Under the pieces are notes generated by a model, which did not search any database, was not told the DNA's origin, and worked only from the letters and a program-made list of their open reading frames with translations. The translations under genes were made by a program, and so were the position numbers. Source: Leptospira ognonensis (GTDB taxonomy: Bacteria > Spirochaetota > Leptospiria > Leptospirales > Leptospiraceae). Taken from it: DNA of 64,000 nucleotides. This document shows, one piece after another, positions 19,028-27,842 of the stretch. The stretch is taken from assembly GCF_004770745.1 (NCBI RefSeq), contig NZ_RQGD01000002.1, positions 62,001 through 126,000 on the forward strand, in the 5' to 3' direction. How positions within the stretch are numbered: position 1 is the first letter of the stretch; each line of letters opens with the position of its first letter.

Positions 19028-22000
19028 TCATTCGCCTTTTATTATGAGTGTAAATTTTGATCCAACATCGACTTCGCTCTCGACTTCTATCATACCACCC
19101 AGGGATTCGATTTGAGTTTTTACTAAATAGAGACCAAGGCCCTTGCTATCTGGTAAGTTATGAAATCTTTGGTATAGGCCAAAAACCTTATCTTTATGCT
19201 TAGCTAGATCAATACCAAGACCGTTGTCACTAAATGAAATTTTATAGAATCCAAACTGAACGCTCGAATGAATATTAATTTTTAACTTCCTATTGGGTGA
19301 TCGATATTTGATCGCATTCGTCAGTAGATTTAAGAATATGCTTTCGAGATAAGACCTGTTAAAGGTTAGAGTCGTAACTTCTTCGAAAGAAGTTTTTATT
19401 TCTGCACCGCTTCCATCAATGATATTTTGAATCTGAGAACACACGGTATCGAAAATATGTTTTAGGATAAGTTCAGATTGTTCCAATGCAGGGCTATCGC
19501 GAATGATCAATATTTTAATCAAATCCTCAATCGTTTGGTTTAGGTTACTAGTTGATATCCGTATGCCTTTGAGTAGGGTAGAAAGGATGGCGTCTGCAAT
19601 CGGTATATCATCAATGATATTGAGTGCGGCTGTTAGATTTGAGAGTGGTGCTCGCAAATTATGCGAGGTAATGTAGGTGAACTGTTTTAAGTCCTTATTG
19701 TTCTGGGTCAATTCTGCGATTAGCTTTTCCTTTTCCACATCTTCGAGTTTCTTCTTTGTCACATCCTTTTCTATGGCAATCCAATGTGTAAACCAACCAA
19801 CTTCGTTCGCAATGGGGAAAACTGAGAAATGGTTCCAAAATTCTTCTCCATCCTTTTTATAATTGAGAATCTGAACCTCACAGGGCTCCCATTTTTCCAT
19901 GGCCATACGTAATTTTTTAAGTTCCACAACATCCGTTTTTGGACCTTGCAAGAAACGCGGACTTCGCCCGATCGCTTCCTCGGCAGTATAACCTGTCATT
20001 TTTGTGAATGCTTGGTTTACATAAACGATTCTCGGACCGGGAAGGGAAAAAGGTTCCGCCTCGGTGATGAGTACGCTATCACTAGAATTTGTGATAACGG
20101 ATTCTAATAGCCTTAATCGATGTTCTTCTTCCTTTTTCTTGGTAAAATCTTGTAGAGCGCCCACAATCCTAACGGCTTTTTTCGTTTCATCTCGAATCAC
20201 ATAACAGCGACATACTACGGATGCATACTCGCCTTTTTCTTTTTTGTAACGATATTCAATCGTTAGCTGGTTTTCATCTTCCGATTGGATTAACTTATGA
20301 TAGGAGGCGAGAACTTTATCACGATCCTCTGGATGGATTTCGTTTGTCCATTCGCTGAAGATTTTAAATTCATCTGCAGATTGAAAACCAAAAACGGAAC
20401 GGAAACCTTCTCCGAGATACACACGATTTTCATCTATGTCCCAATCCCAAATGGCCTCGTTGGAAGCTTTAGCCAGAAAATCATATCTTTCCTTTGCCAG
20501 TCGGGTCATTTCCGAAGATTTTTTCATCTCATGAATGTCAAGGAAGGCTCCATAAAGACGCACGCATTTTCCGTTCTCGAAGGAGGCTCGGCCTGTTGCT
20601 CTCACCCACTTAAGATTGTTTTTGGCAGTAATGATTTCGAATTCTTCATCGAATGGAACCCCCTTAAGCATGAGTTCATTGAATAAAAATTTAATCCTAT
20701 CTCGATCGTATCCTTCTTTATAAAAGAGTATCCCTTCATCAACTTTTGGTATGTATCCAGGCTCTACTTCGTGTATTTCGTGCGTTACTTTAGTCCATTT
20801 GTTTTCATTCGTAATTGGATCATATTCCCAACCGCCAACCCTAGCGGTCTCGTTTGTTTGTTCTAAAAGCTCATTGGTTTCCTGGATTTGGAGTTCATAA
20901 TTGATTCGTTCTGTTACGTCTTGAAACGAACCGAATATGACTTTGGAGTGATCTGGATTGGAAGGAGGGGTTGCAATGGCGCGATACCAAAATTTTCGTG
21001 CTAGCTTGTCTTCATAAGATAACAACAAGTCAAAAGGTAAGTTTTCTTTGACAGCAAGATGGAAATGTTTTAGCAAACGATCCTTTTCTGATTCACCGAA
21101 TAATGAGGCAATGGCATTCATGTCCTGAGTGCTGTTTTCAGGTAGATGGAAAAGATGATAGGTTTCTTTGGTTAAAGAGAGAGAGTTTTTAATTTGATCA
21201 TATACCCATCCACCTACGTGGGTCATTTCTTGCGTTTCGTGTAACAACCGCTTATATTTATTTTTTTCTGTGACATCTCGAACGGATGTGACTCGGTATC
21301 TTGTTCCATCAGGCTCGATGAGGAGTTTCGCATTTGCAAAAACGTCAATGGGACTGCCGTCCTTTTTTTGAACAATCCACTCTTTTGGAAATTCTTCCTC
21401 TCCTGCGATAAACCGATCGTGTAACGTTTGAACAGAAGAACAATGCTCAGGGAGTACCACCATGGTAAAAGAATTTCCTAAAAGTTCATCTTTTGTATAT
21501 CCGTAGATATCGCAGTACGCTTTGTTCAAATCAATATAGTTTCCGTGACTATCTGTGATACAGATACCTGTCTCAACAGCATCGAAAATGGATTTCAATA
21601 AACTATCAGCTTTACGGAGATTTTTCTCTGTTCGCTTTGTGTGAGTGATATCTAGGAATGAAATGGAGATTATGGTCACATTTTGAGACAGGTCCAAAAC
21701 GGGAGAAAAATTATAAGCTAAATAGATCTGCTCCGTATCATGATTTTCTATCTTGGTCTCACCAGAGATGATTTCACCGCTCTCTAAACGAACAAGATCT
21801 TCATCCAATGAAGGAAAAATAGTCCGGCTTAGAACGTCGATTACATTTTCGCCAAGTCGAAGAGACTTTCTAAAAAGGAGCGCAAACGTTAACCTAGCCT
21901 TATCATTAAAAGCCAAAACATTATAGAGCTTATCTGTTAAGATGAATGCTTGCAGAGAGTTATTAAGAAGGGCTGCTTGGCTTGATTCTTTAATCTTCAG

Positions 22001-24169
22001 TAAATTATCTTTTCTCGAGAGTTCATCATTTGCCGATTTCAATTCTGAATATGCGATTTGAATTTCTTCATTTGTGGACTGAAGCTCTTCAATCGTTGTT
22101 TCAAGCTCCTCATTTGTAGATTGCAATTCTTCATTCGTAGATTGCACTTCTTCATTCAAAGACTGCAATTCTTCGTTTGAAGTTTCTAATTCTTCGATAT
22201 AGATTTGTAGATGCTCTTTTGTCGTAGTCAGTTCTTTCTCAAGCGTGAAGATTCTTTCGCTCTGTTCTTCTCCCTTACCTAATCTGTTAGGATTCGCCAC
22301 ATCTGTTCTAGTTGGGTAATTTTCAAAGATGATCATGAACAAATCATTGTTTTTATGAGAATAAAGGAGAGGTTTGACTTTGATGCTTGTCAGATATGTT
22401 TTCTCGCCAGACGTAAATCGAATCAGTTCACTTTTTTGAGGTTCCTTCTCTCGTATTACTTTTGTTATGATAAAACGGAGCTCAACTTGTAATTCTGGCC
22501 GAATCATGTTTAGAATATTTGCGTTCATGATTCCTTCGGGAAGGCTTAAGAATAAATTTATATCTCCAGTGATGGATTCTATAGAAAAATTATCGGTAAT
22601 GATGACGTAGGGAAAATCGAAGGTGTTATAAAGTGTCTCTTTTACCATCTCGCTGAGGCTTAAGTCCTTTCGAAGAGGTTCAGTTCTTGTTACGGGAATT
22701 TGGATGGTAGAGTTGGGACGAAATCCAGCTAGTTTTAAGGTTTGAAGCGCACCGCCTCGTTTCCTTTGGTAGATTTTATTTTTGGCATCCAAGGTAACAA
22801 ACAGGTCTGTAAAATTACCGATGGTTTCTGATTTTCCTAAAAATAAGATTCCGTTTGGATTTAATGCATAGTGGAAGAGGGGGATGATTTGTTGCTGTAA
22901 ATTTTGTCCGAAGTAAATGAGTAAGTTACGACAAATCACCATATCTAATTTCAAAAAGGGAGGATTTTTAGTTAGATCATGCTTGGTGAATAATACCATG
23001 GAACGAATTTGTTTTGAGATTTCGAAAGACTCCTCTTTTCGGATCAAAAAGGAGCTATCATCTACGGACTTAAACAAGAAAGAAGAGGTATTCGGATAGA
23101 CTCCTTTTCTAGCAAAAGCAATGGCTTTTTCATCGATATCAGTCGCAAAGATTTGGATGCTATATTGAGTTATTTTTTCTTTGAGTATATTTGCGATAAT
23201 ACTCGCTATACTATATGCTTCCTCTCCTGTTGAACATCCTGGTGTCCAGATCCGTATTGTATCTCCCTTTGACTTCCCATCGATGATTGCAATTAGATAT
23301 TCTTGAATGCTAATAAAAGCATCTTCATCTCGGTAAAAAGAGGTGACTCCAATCAAAATGGTTTCAAAAAGAGTTTCATATTCCTCAGGATTTTCTTCCA
23401 AAAATATTTGATATGCTTCGACGTTTGGTAATTTTAAAAATTCTATACGTTTTTCAACTCTCCGACTGATCGTTGTTTGTTTGTAATTGGAAAAATCCGT
23501 TCCTTTTATTTTTGAAAGAGATCGCAAAATCTGATACATTGCGGATGAATCCCAGTCTTGTATCTCAGGACCTGATTGCGAAACAAAAGGTTTTTTTATA
23601 TGGGATTGAATTTGTTCCCCCATATCTTCAGGAGGTAAAGTAAGGTCAACTTTACCAGATTCAAGGGCCGAAATCGGCATTCCATCAAATTTGGCTGTCC
23701 TTGGATCTTGAACGATTGTGAACCCACCTTCTGACTTGATGTTGGAAATACCAACGGTTCCATCCGTGCCCGTGCCAGAGAGAATGATGCCAATGGCCCT
23801 TGTTTTATAATTTTCCGCTATGGAATGAAATAAGAGATCAATGGAAGGTTTTGGACCGGCGGTGTAGTTTGGTTTCCTTAACACAAATTTTCCAGACGCT
23901 AGTATGATTTCCGTATCTGGTGGGGTGATGTATATAAATCCTGGTTTTAGCTCAGCATCATTTTCTGCTTCTTGAACTGGTATGCTTGCTACCTTACTCA
24001 GCAATTGGACAAGCATGCTCTTATAAGTCGGACTTACATGTTGAGCGATGATGAATGCATGTTCCTTCAAATCTAAAGGAAGGTGGGACAGGAAGTTTTG
24101 AAGTGCTTCTAAGCCGCCAGCCGAGGCTCCGATGCCAATCACTTTGAAATCCTCTATTTTTTCTTCCAT
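19028..24169 (-). CDS. CheB-CheR-multi-PAS histidine kinase fusion
   Basis: This 1713-residue protein begins with a CheB methylesterase domain without receiver (catalytic Ser16, His44, Asp136). A CheR methyltransferase follows (SAM motif WTPGCSTGEEAYS; FATDID; ICRNLLIYF), then a PAS-like segment. A coiled coil at about 636-718 is built of repeated NEELQS units. At least five further PAS domains follow, then a HisKA dimerisation domain (His1503 in TSHNLRAP) and a HATPase (NLLTNAIKY, DNGLGID, GLGLYLV). The last PAS has GRSPRFLQGP, the LOV-like loop, but with Pro in place of the flavin-binding Cys. All catalytic residues look intact. No membrane segment is seen. It is followed without gap by a receiver protein. 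Confidence 0.92.
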   Translation of the reverse strand: MEEKIEDFKVIGIGASAGGLEALQNFLSHLPLDLKEHAFIIAQHVSPTYKSMLVQLLSKVASIPVQEAENDAELKPGFIYITPPDTEIILASGKFVLRKPNYTAGPKPSIDLLFHSIAENYKTRAIGIILSGTGTDGTVGISNIKSEGGFTIVQDPRTAKFDGMPISALESGKVDLTLPPEDMGEQIQSHIKKPFVSQSGPEIQDWDSSAMYQILRSLSKIKGTDFSNYKQTTISRRVEKRIEFLKLPNVEAYQIFLEENPEEYETLFETILIGVTSFYRDEDAFISIQEYLIAIIDGKSKGDTIRIWTPGCSTGEEAYSIASIIANILKEKITQYSIQIFATDIDEKAIAFARKGVYPNTSSFLFKSVDDSSFLIRKEESFEISKQIRSMVLFTKHDLTKNPPFLKLDMVICRNLLIYFGQNLQQQIIPLFHYALNPNGILFLGKSETIGNFTDLFVTLDAKNKIYQRKRGGALQTLKLAGFRPNSTIQIPVTRTEPLRKDLSLSEMVKETLYNTFDFPYVIITDNFSIESITGDINLFLSLPEGIMNANILNMIRPELQVELRFIITKVIREKEPQKSELIRFTSGEKTYLTSIKVKPLLYSHKNNDLFMIIFENYPTRTDVANPNRLGKGEEQSERIFTLEKELTTTKEHLQIYIEELETSNEELQSLNEEVQSTNEELQSTNEELETTIEELQSTNEEIQIAYSELKSANDELSRKDNLLKIKESSQAALLNNSLQAFILTDKLYNVLAFNDKARLTFALLFRKSLRLGENVIDVLSRTIFPSLDEDLVRLESGEIISGETKIENHDTEQIYLAYNFSPVLDLSQNVTIISISFLDITHTKRTEKNLRKADSLLKSIFDAVETGICITDSHGNYIDLNKAYCDIYGYTKDELLGNSFTMVVLPEHCSSVQTLHDRFIAGEEEFPKEWIVQKKDGSPIDVFANAKLLIEPDGTRYRVTSVRDVTEKNKYKRLLHETQEMTHVGGWVYDQIKNSLSLTKETYHLFHLPENSTQDMNAIASLFGESEKDRLLKHFHLAVKENLPFDLLLSYEDKLARKFWYRAIATPPSNPDHSKVIFGSFQDVTERINYELQIQETNELLEQTNETARVGGWEYDPITNENKWTKVTHEIHEVEPGYIPKVDEGILFYKEGYDRDRIKFLFNELMLKGVPFDEEFEIITAKNNLKWVRATGRASFENGKCVRLYGAFLDIHEMKKSSEMTRLAKERYDFLAKASNEAIWDWDIDENRVYLGEGFRSVFGFQSADEFKIFSEWTNEIHPEDRDKVLASYHKLIQSEDENQLTIEYRYKKEKGEYASVVCRCYVIRDETKKAVRIVGALQDFTKKKEEEHRLRLLESVITNSSDSVLITEAEPFSLPGPRIVYVNQAFTKMTGYTAEEAIGRSPRFLQGPKTDVVELKKLRMAMEKWEPCEVQILNYKKDGEEFWNHFSVFPIANEVGWFTHWIAIEKDVTKKKLEDVEKEKLIAELTQNNKDLKQFTYITSHNLRAPLSNLTAALNIIDDIPIADAILSTLLKGIRISTSNLNQTIEDLIKILIIRDSPALEQSELILKHIFDTVCSQIQNIIDGSGAEIKTSFEEVTTLTFNRSYLESIFLNLLTNAIKYRSPNRKLKINIHSSVQFGFYKISFSDNGLGIDLAKHKDKVFGLYQRFHNLPDSKGLGLYLVKTQIESLGGMIEVESEVDVGSKFTLIIKGE

Positions 24170-24350
24170 GAATTTGAAAAATAAGTTCTAGAAAGTGAGC
24201 GTGAGAATATAAAACGAAGAATGCAAGTGAATAATTTCAGTAATCTTTTATTGGAATTTTTTATGCGATGTCTACGTGCCTTTTACTAAATTAATAAGAT
24301 AGATGTGTCAATTTATTCCAAAATTTTTTTCTTTTTAGAATGTATCTAAA
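24170..24350. other. intergenic region upstream of the CheB-CheR kinase gene
   Basis: These 181 AT-rich bases separate the stop of the unknown exported protein from the start of the giant kinase, both on the minus strand. I see no convincing hairpin terminator or promoter hexamers, though the kinase promoter must lie here. Confidence 0.4.
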
Positions 24351-25070
24351 TTAGTTGCTACCGAGTTCAAGAGCGGGCTTGTCGGCTTCAGGATATTTGG
24401 TCAAATATTCATTTACTAACTTTTGTTTTCCTGTTAGGCGGAGTAAATGGTTTTCTATTATGTGTCCGAAATCGAGTTTTCCAGTAACAATTTCATATCT
24501 TTCTGTTTCTATTGTACCAAGATCTAAGTCGATCGGAACTTCATTGGCTCTATCGGCATACTCTTGGGCACGGTTCCAGTAAGGAATGGCTTCTTTATAA
24601 AATCCTTCTGCGATCCCAAATGAATTTTTTAATTCATGAGCAAAGTCAAGATTGTAAAAATATAAATGTCTTTTATCAAACTTGGAAGCGAGGCGCATAT
24701 AAGATCTCATAATACCTAAATTGATATGCATGAACATTAAATTACGATACTTATAATAAGCATCTTCTGTCTTAGTTTCGCATAATGCATTTTTTGGATG
24801 GCGGAATCGTTTTGTCAGTGCCACTTTCAAAAAATAAATATTCTTTCGAAGTTCATTGTCGTTGTAGTGCTGTTTGAGGTTGTACAACTCGTAGTAGTCT
24901 TCTAAATATTTTGGATCCCACTTATGTAACTTATAGGGAACCCAGTCGGAAAATTTTGTATACGGTCCGTTCTTTTCATATTCATAATTATAATCTATGT
25001 CGGTTTCCCAAGCAGAAGCTTGTGAGGTAGAGACCAGAAATAGAATGAGAGTCAAAAGGATGCGTACCAA
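24351..25070 (-). CDS. exported protein of unknown function
   Basis: The mature part is helical and rich in Tyr, Lys and Asn (FYKEAIPYWNRAQEYADRA resembles a TPR-like helix pair), but I recognise no family. The frame is open from an ATG at 25157 inside the upstream regulator. The signal peptide itself begins later, and a TTG at 25070 gives MVRILLTLILFLVSTSQASA with a good cleavage site. A GTG at 25079 is an alternative. Neither has a clear ribosome site, so the start is uncertain. It follows the two-component pair on the same strand and could be its target or a sensor partner (inference). Confidence 0.6.
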   Translation of the reverse strand: MVRILLTLILFLVSTSQASAWETDIDYNYEYEKNGPYTKFSDWVPYKLHKWDPKYLEDYYELYNLKQHYNDNELRKNIYFLKVALTKRFRHPKNALCETKTEDAYYKYRNLMFMHINLGIMRSYMRLASKFDKRHLYFYNLDFAHELKNSFGIAEGFYKEAIPYWNRAQEYADRANEVPIDLDLGTIETERYEIVTGKLDFGHIIENHLLRLTGKQKLVNEYLTKYPEADKPALELGSN

Positions 25071-25129
25071 GGCGATCACATAGAAAGTATCGGCCGAAAA
25101 AGGAAATTCAATGAGAGCCAAGAAGGCAA

Positions 25130-25810
25130 TTAAAGCGGAGTGAGAGGGGCCACCCATTGGTATCCAACACCACGCACGTTTCTAATGGATTGTTCTCCCA
25201 ATGTCTCGCGGAGTCTCACGATCGCATTGTCAATGGTCCTCTGGGTGGGAAATGCGTCTTCGCCAACGACCTTATCTAAGATTTCATCACGGCTAAATAC
25301 ATGCGAAGGCTTTGTCAAAAGGAGTTCTAAGAGGAGGCAATCCCGTTTGGACAAAAAAATGACCTCCCCATCTGGTTTTTTGATCGAGAAGGAATCCAAA
25401 TGGATTTCAATTTCACCTGTCAGCCAGTCTTTGCCGAAGGTTTTTTGGGTTCGTTTGACAACTAGATCGAGACGGATCAACAATTCTTTGAGATGAAAGG
25501 GTTTTGGAATGAATTCATGAGCACCGAGCTCAAAGCCTTTTAATCTTTCTTGGGCTCCCGCTTGCGCGGTCAAAAATAGAAAAGGAGTCGATGGCGAGTT
25601 GGCCTTGATGTATTCCGCAACCGTAAATCCACTTCCATCAGGCAAACGCAAATCAAGGATTACTATCTGAGGATTTTCCTTCGAAAATGTAGATTTCGCA
25701 TCACCTACATTTTTAGCCCAAAAGACGCGGTAACTCTCCTTTTCGAGTCGTTCTCGCAATGTATCTCCTAGACTTTCATCATCTTCAACGATTAGTATGC
25801 TAGGCTTCAT
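25130..25810 (-). CDS. OmpR-family response regulator
   Basis: The receiver domain (about 1-115) has the acidic pocket EDDES, phospho-Asp in VILDLRLPDGSG, and Lys in FIPKPFHLKEL. The winged-helix DNA-binding domain (about 130-226) ends TIDNAIVRLRETLGEQSIRN and VRGVGYQWV. The open frame extends upstream, but the family N-terminus MKPSILIVEDD at 25810 overlaps the kinase stop by ATGA, fixing start and coupling. The target promoters are unknown. Confidence 0.92.
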   Translation of the reverse strand: MKPSILIVEDDESLGDTLRERLEKESYRVFWAKNVGDAKSTFSKENPQIVILDLRLPDGSGFTVAEYIKANSPSTPFLFLTAQAGAQERLKGFELGAHEFIPKPFHLKELLIRLDLVVKRTQKTFGKDWLTGEIEIHLDSFSIKKPDGEVIFLSKRDCLLLELLLTKPSHVFSRDEILDKVVGEDAFPTQRTIDNAIVRLRETLGEQSIRNVRGVGYQWVAPLTPL

Positions 25811-26694
25811 GTAAAGTTTAAGGTAAGAATGGCGGTAAAGCCAATTTCTGATGGAGCAAGTGTTAGTTTTCCATTCATTTTTTCTAAAAGCTTTTTCGCT
25901 ATGTACAATCCGATTCCAGTTCCGCTTGTGTTGGTATGACGCATAAAGGGAGTCGTAATTTCCTTCCAATTTCCATGGAATCCCATGCCATTATCTATGA
26001 TTCTAATATTTACTTTTTTATCAGAATATTTTGTAACTTGAATATGAATTTCACTCGCTTGGCCGTGGCGCATAGAGTTCTCAAAGATATTTTTAAGTAT
26101 CGATTCCAATGCTTTCTTGTCACCGTATAAATTTGGTTCCGAATCCATTTCCATGGAAAGCTTTAAGATCGGAAACTCATCTTGTAAGCCTCGAAATAAT
26201 TCTGAAAACCGAAAGTTTTCCAGAAAGAGCTTTTCTCCCTGCATCAAACTTGCGAGGTAAAATGCCTTGTCCATTCTTGATTCGATACGCTTGTTTTCAA
26301 TTAATAGTTTTTTAAATTTATTTGTAATCGGGGAATTAGGATTATCCTCAATCAGTCCCTCTACTTGCAATTGCAAGCTAGCAAGCGGAGTTTTCATTTC
26401 ATGGGTGACAGTTGTGAAAAAATCAGTGATGAGAAGGGCACGCTTATAATCTCGATAGGAAAACATGGCCAGTGTCACGCCTCCGACACCTAACATGAAT
26501 AAAAAAAATGAACCTTCGAGTTTTAACATTCTGCTCACACGACTTAGCTCTTCATGACTTTTATCATTTGTGGAGATTTCCGAGATCGTCCTCGCTTGCC
26601 TGAGTCCAAGAATCCACCACCAGACCCCAAGGGAAAGAGTCAAGGTGAGCCAGGATAAGGCAAATATCATTCTAAATTTTGCAGAACCTTTCAA
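25807..26694 (-). CDS. membrane sensor histidine kinase
   Basis: The kinase has two membrane segments (about 10-30 and 60-80) enclosing a short loop, no recognisable sensor domain, HisKA with His in TVTHEMKTPLASLQ, and a HATPase with NIFENSMRHG, IIDNGMGFHG and GTGIGLYIAKKL. The TTG at 26694 has GGGGAG nine bases upstream and gives a Lys/Arg-bearing N-terminus before the first membrane helix. Longer starts reach into the divergent aldolase gene and are less likely. It overlaps its cognate regulator by four bases. With a periplasmic loop of only about 30 residues, the signal may be sensed in the membrane. Confidence 0.85.
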   Translation of the reverse strand: MKGSAKFRMIFALSWLTLTLSLGVWWWILGLRQARTISEISTNDKSHEELSRVSRMLKLEGSFFLFMLGVGGVTLAMFSYRDYKRALLITDFFTTVTHEMKTPLASLQLQVEGLIEDNPNSPITNKFKKLLIENKRIESRMDKAFYLASLMQGEKLFLENFRFSELFRGLQDEFPILKLSMEMDSEPNLYGDKKALESILKNIFENSMRHGQASEIHIQVTKYSDKKVNIRIIDNGMGFHGNWKEITTPFMRHTNTSGTGIGLYIAKKLLEKMNGKLTLAPSEIGFTAILTLNFT

Positions 26695-26772
26695 TCGTTT
26701 TCGCTCCCCATACCAAAAAGAGGTTGTCACCTCGGATTTACTAGATATTTTACATAGGCAAGGAGTACCACT

Positions 26773-27837
26773 TTGAACTTCGACGAAATTTCGAAACAAA
26801 TAGGCAAAGACGCCGAATACCTTTTAGGATTCAACCAACCAAAAATTGCAAAAGAGCTTTTGCATGTGCCAGGGGCAGATTGGGTAGACAGAATTTTTTC
26901 ACCAACCGACAGGTCCGTGCCTGTCCTTCGCAGCATCCAGACCCTTCTTGGGAGTGGCAGGCTCGGAAATACCGGATACCTTTCCATCCTACCTGTAGAC
27001 CAAGGGATTGAACATTCGGCAGGCGCATCGTTCGCAAAGAATCCAATTTACTTTGATGGCGAAAATATCATTAAATTAGCTATTGAAGGTGGATGCAATG
27101 CAGTCGCCTCTACCTTGGGTGTTCTTGGTTCTGTTTCCCGAAAGTATGCACATAAGATTCCTTTCATTTTGAAAATCAATCACAATGAACTTCTTACGTT
27201 TCCAAATAAAAGCGAACAAATTTTATTTGCGACCGTAAAACAAGCGTATGACCAAGGTTGTGTTGCGATTGGTGCAACGATTTATTTTGGCTCTGATGAT
27301 TCTGGTAGAGAGATCGTTGAGATTTCAAAAATCTTCGATATGGCACATCAACTTGGAATGGCTACGATACTTTGGTGTTATGTGAGAAACTCTGCTTTCA
27401 AAAAAGACAAAGACTATCATGTTTCCGCCGATTTAACAGGCCAGGCGAACCATCTCGGGGTCACCATTCAGGCTGATATCATCAAACAAAAACTACCAGA
27501 GAATAATGGTGGTTATAATGTATTGAATACGGAATCAAGTTACGGAAAAACGGATAAGCGCGTTTATACAGACCTATCATCAGACCACCCGATTGATCTA
27601 ACAAGATACCAGGTTGCAAATTGTTATATGGGAAGAGCCGGCCTTATCAATTCAGGTGGTGCCTCCGGGGAAAACGATTTGCAGGATGCATTAAAAACTG
27701 CCATCATCAACAAACGTGCTGGTGGTATGGGACTCATCTCCGGAAGAAAAGCATTTCAGAAGCCGATGAAAGAAGGCGTGGCTCTCTTAAATGCGATCCA
27801 GGATGTGTATCTAAGTAAAGAAATCACGGTTGCCTAA
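26773..27837 (+). CDS. fbaB: class I fructose-bisphosphate aldolase (DhnA/FbaB type)
   Basis: The 354-residue Schiff-base aldolase of the DhnA family cleaves fructose 1,6-bisphosphate. Characteristic blocks are [34 protein letters not shown]-like [10 protein letters not shown], and [14 protein letters not shown] followed by [16 protein letters not shown] for phosphate binding. The start is TTG at 26773, preceded by AGGAG at seven bases. malQ begins six bases after the stop, so the two sugar enzymes form an operon divergent from the two-component pair. Confidence 0.9.
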   Translation: MNFDEISKQIGKDAEYLLGFNQPKIAKELLHVPGADWVDRIFSPTDRSVPVLRSIQTLLGSGRLGNTGYLSILPVDQGIEHSAGASFAKNPIYFDGENIIKLAIEGGCNAVASTLGVLGSVSRKYAHKIPFILKINHNELLTFPNKSEQILFATVKQAYDQGCVAIGATIYFGSDDSGREIVEISKIFDMAHQLGMATILWCYVRNSAFKKDKDYHVSADLTGQANHLGVTIQADIIKQKLPENNGGYNVLNTESSYGKTDKRVYTDLSSDHPIDLTRYQVANCYMGRAGLINSGGASGENDLQDALKTAIINKRAGGMGLISGRKAFQKPMKEGVALLNAIQDVYLSKEITVA

Positions 27838-27842
27838 ATTTT

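Noticed and set aside
22015..22260. CRISPR-like array
   Set aside because: The repeated DNA is the in-frame heptad coding sequence of the fusion kinase, without spacers.
25130..25969. Long N-terminal extension of the OmpR-type regulator
   Set aside because: The extension overlaps the kinase gene; the family N-terminus starts at 25810 with a four-base overlap.
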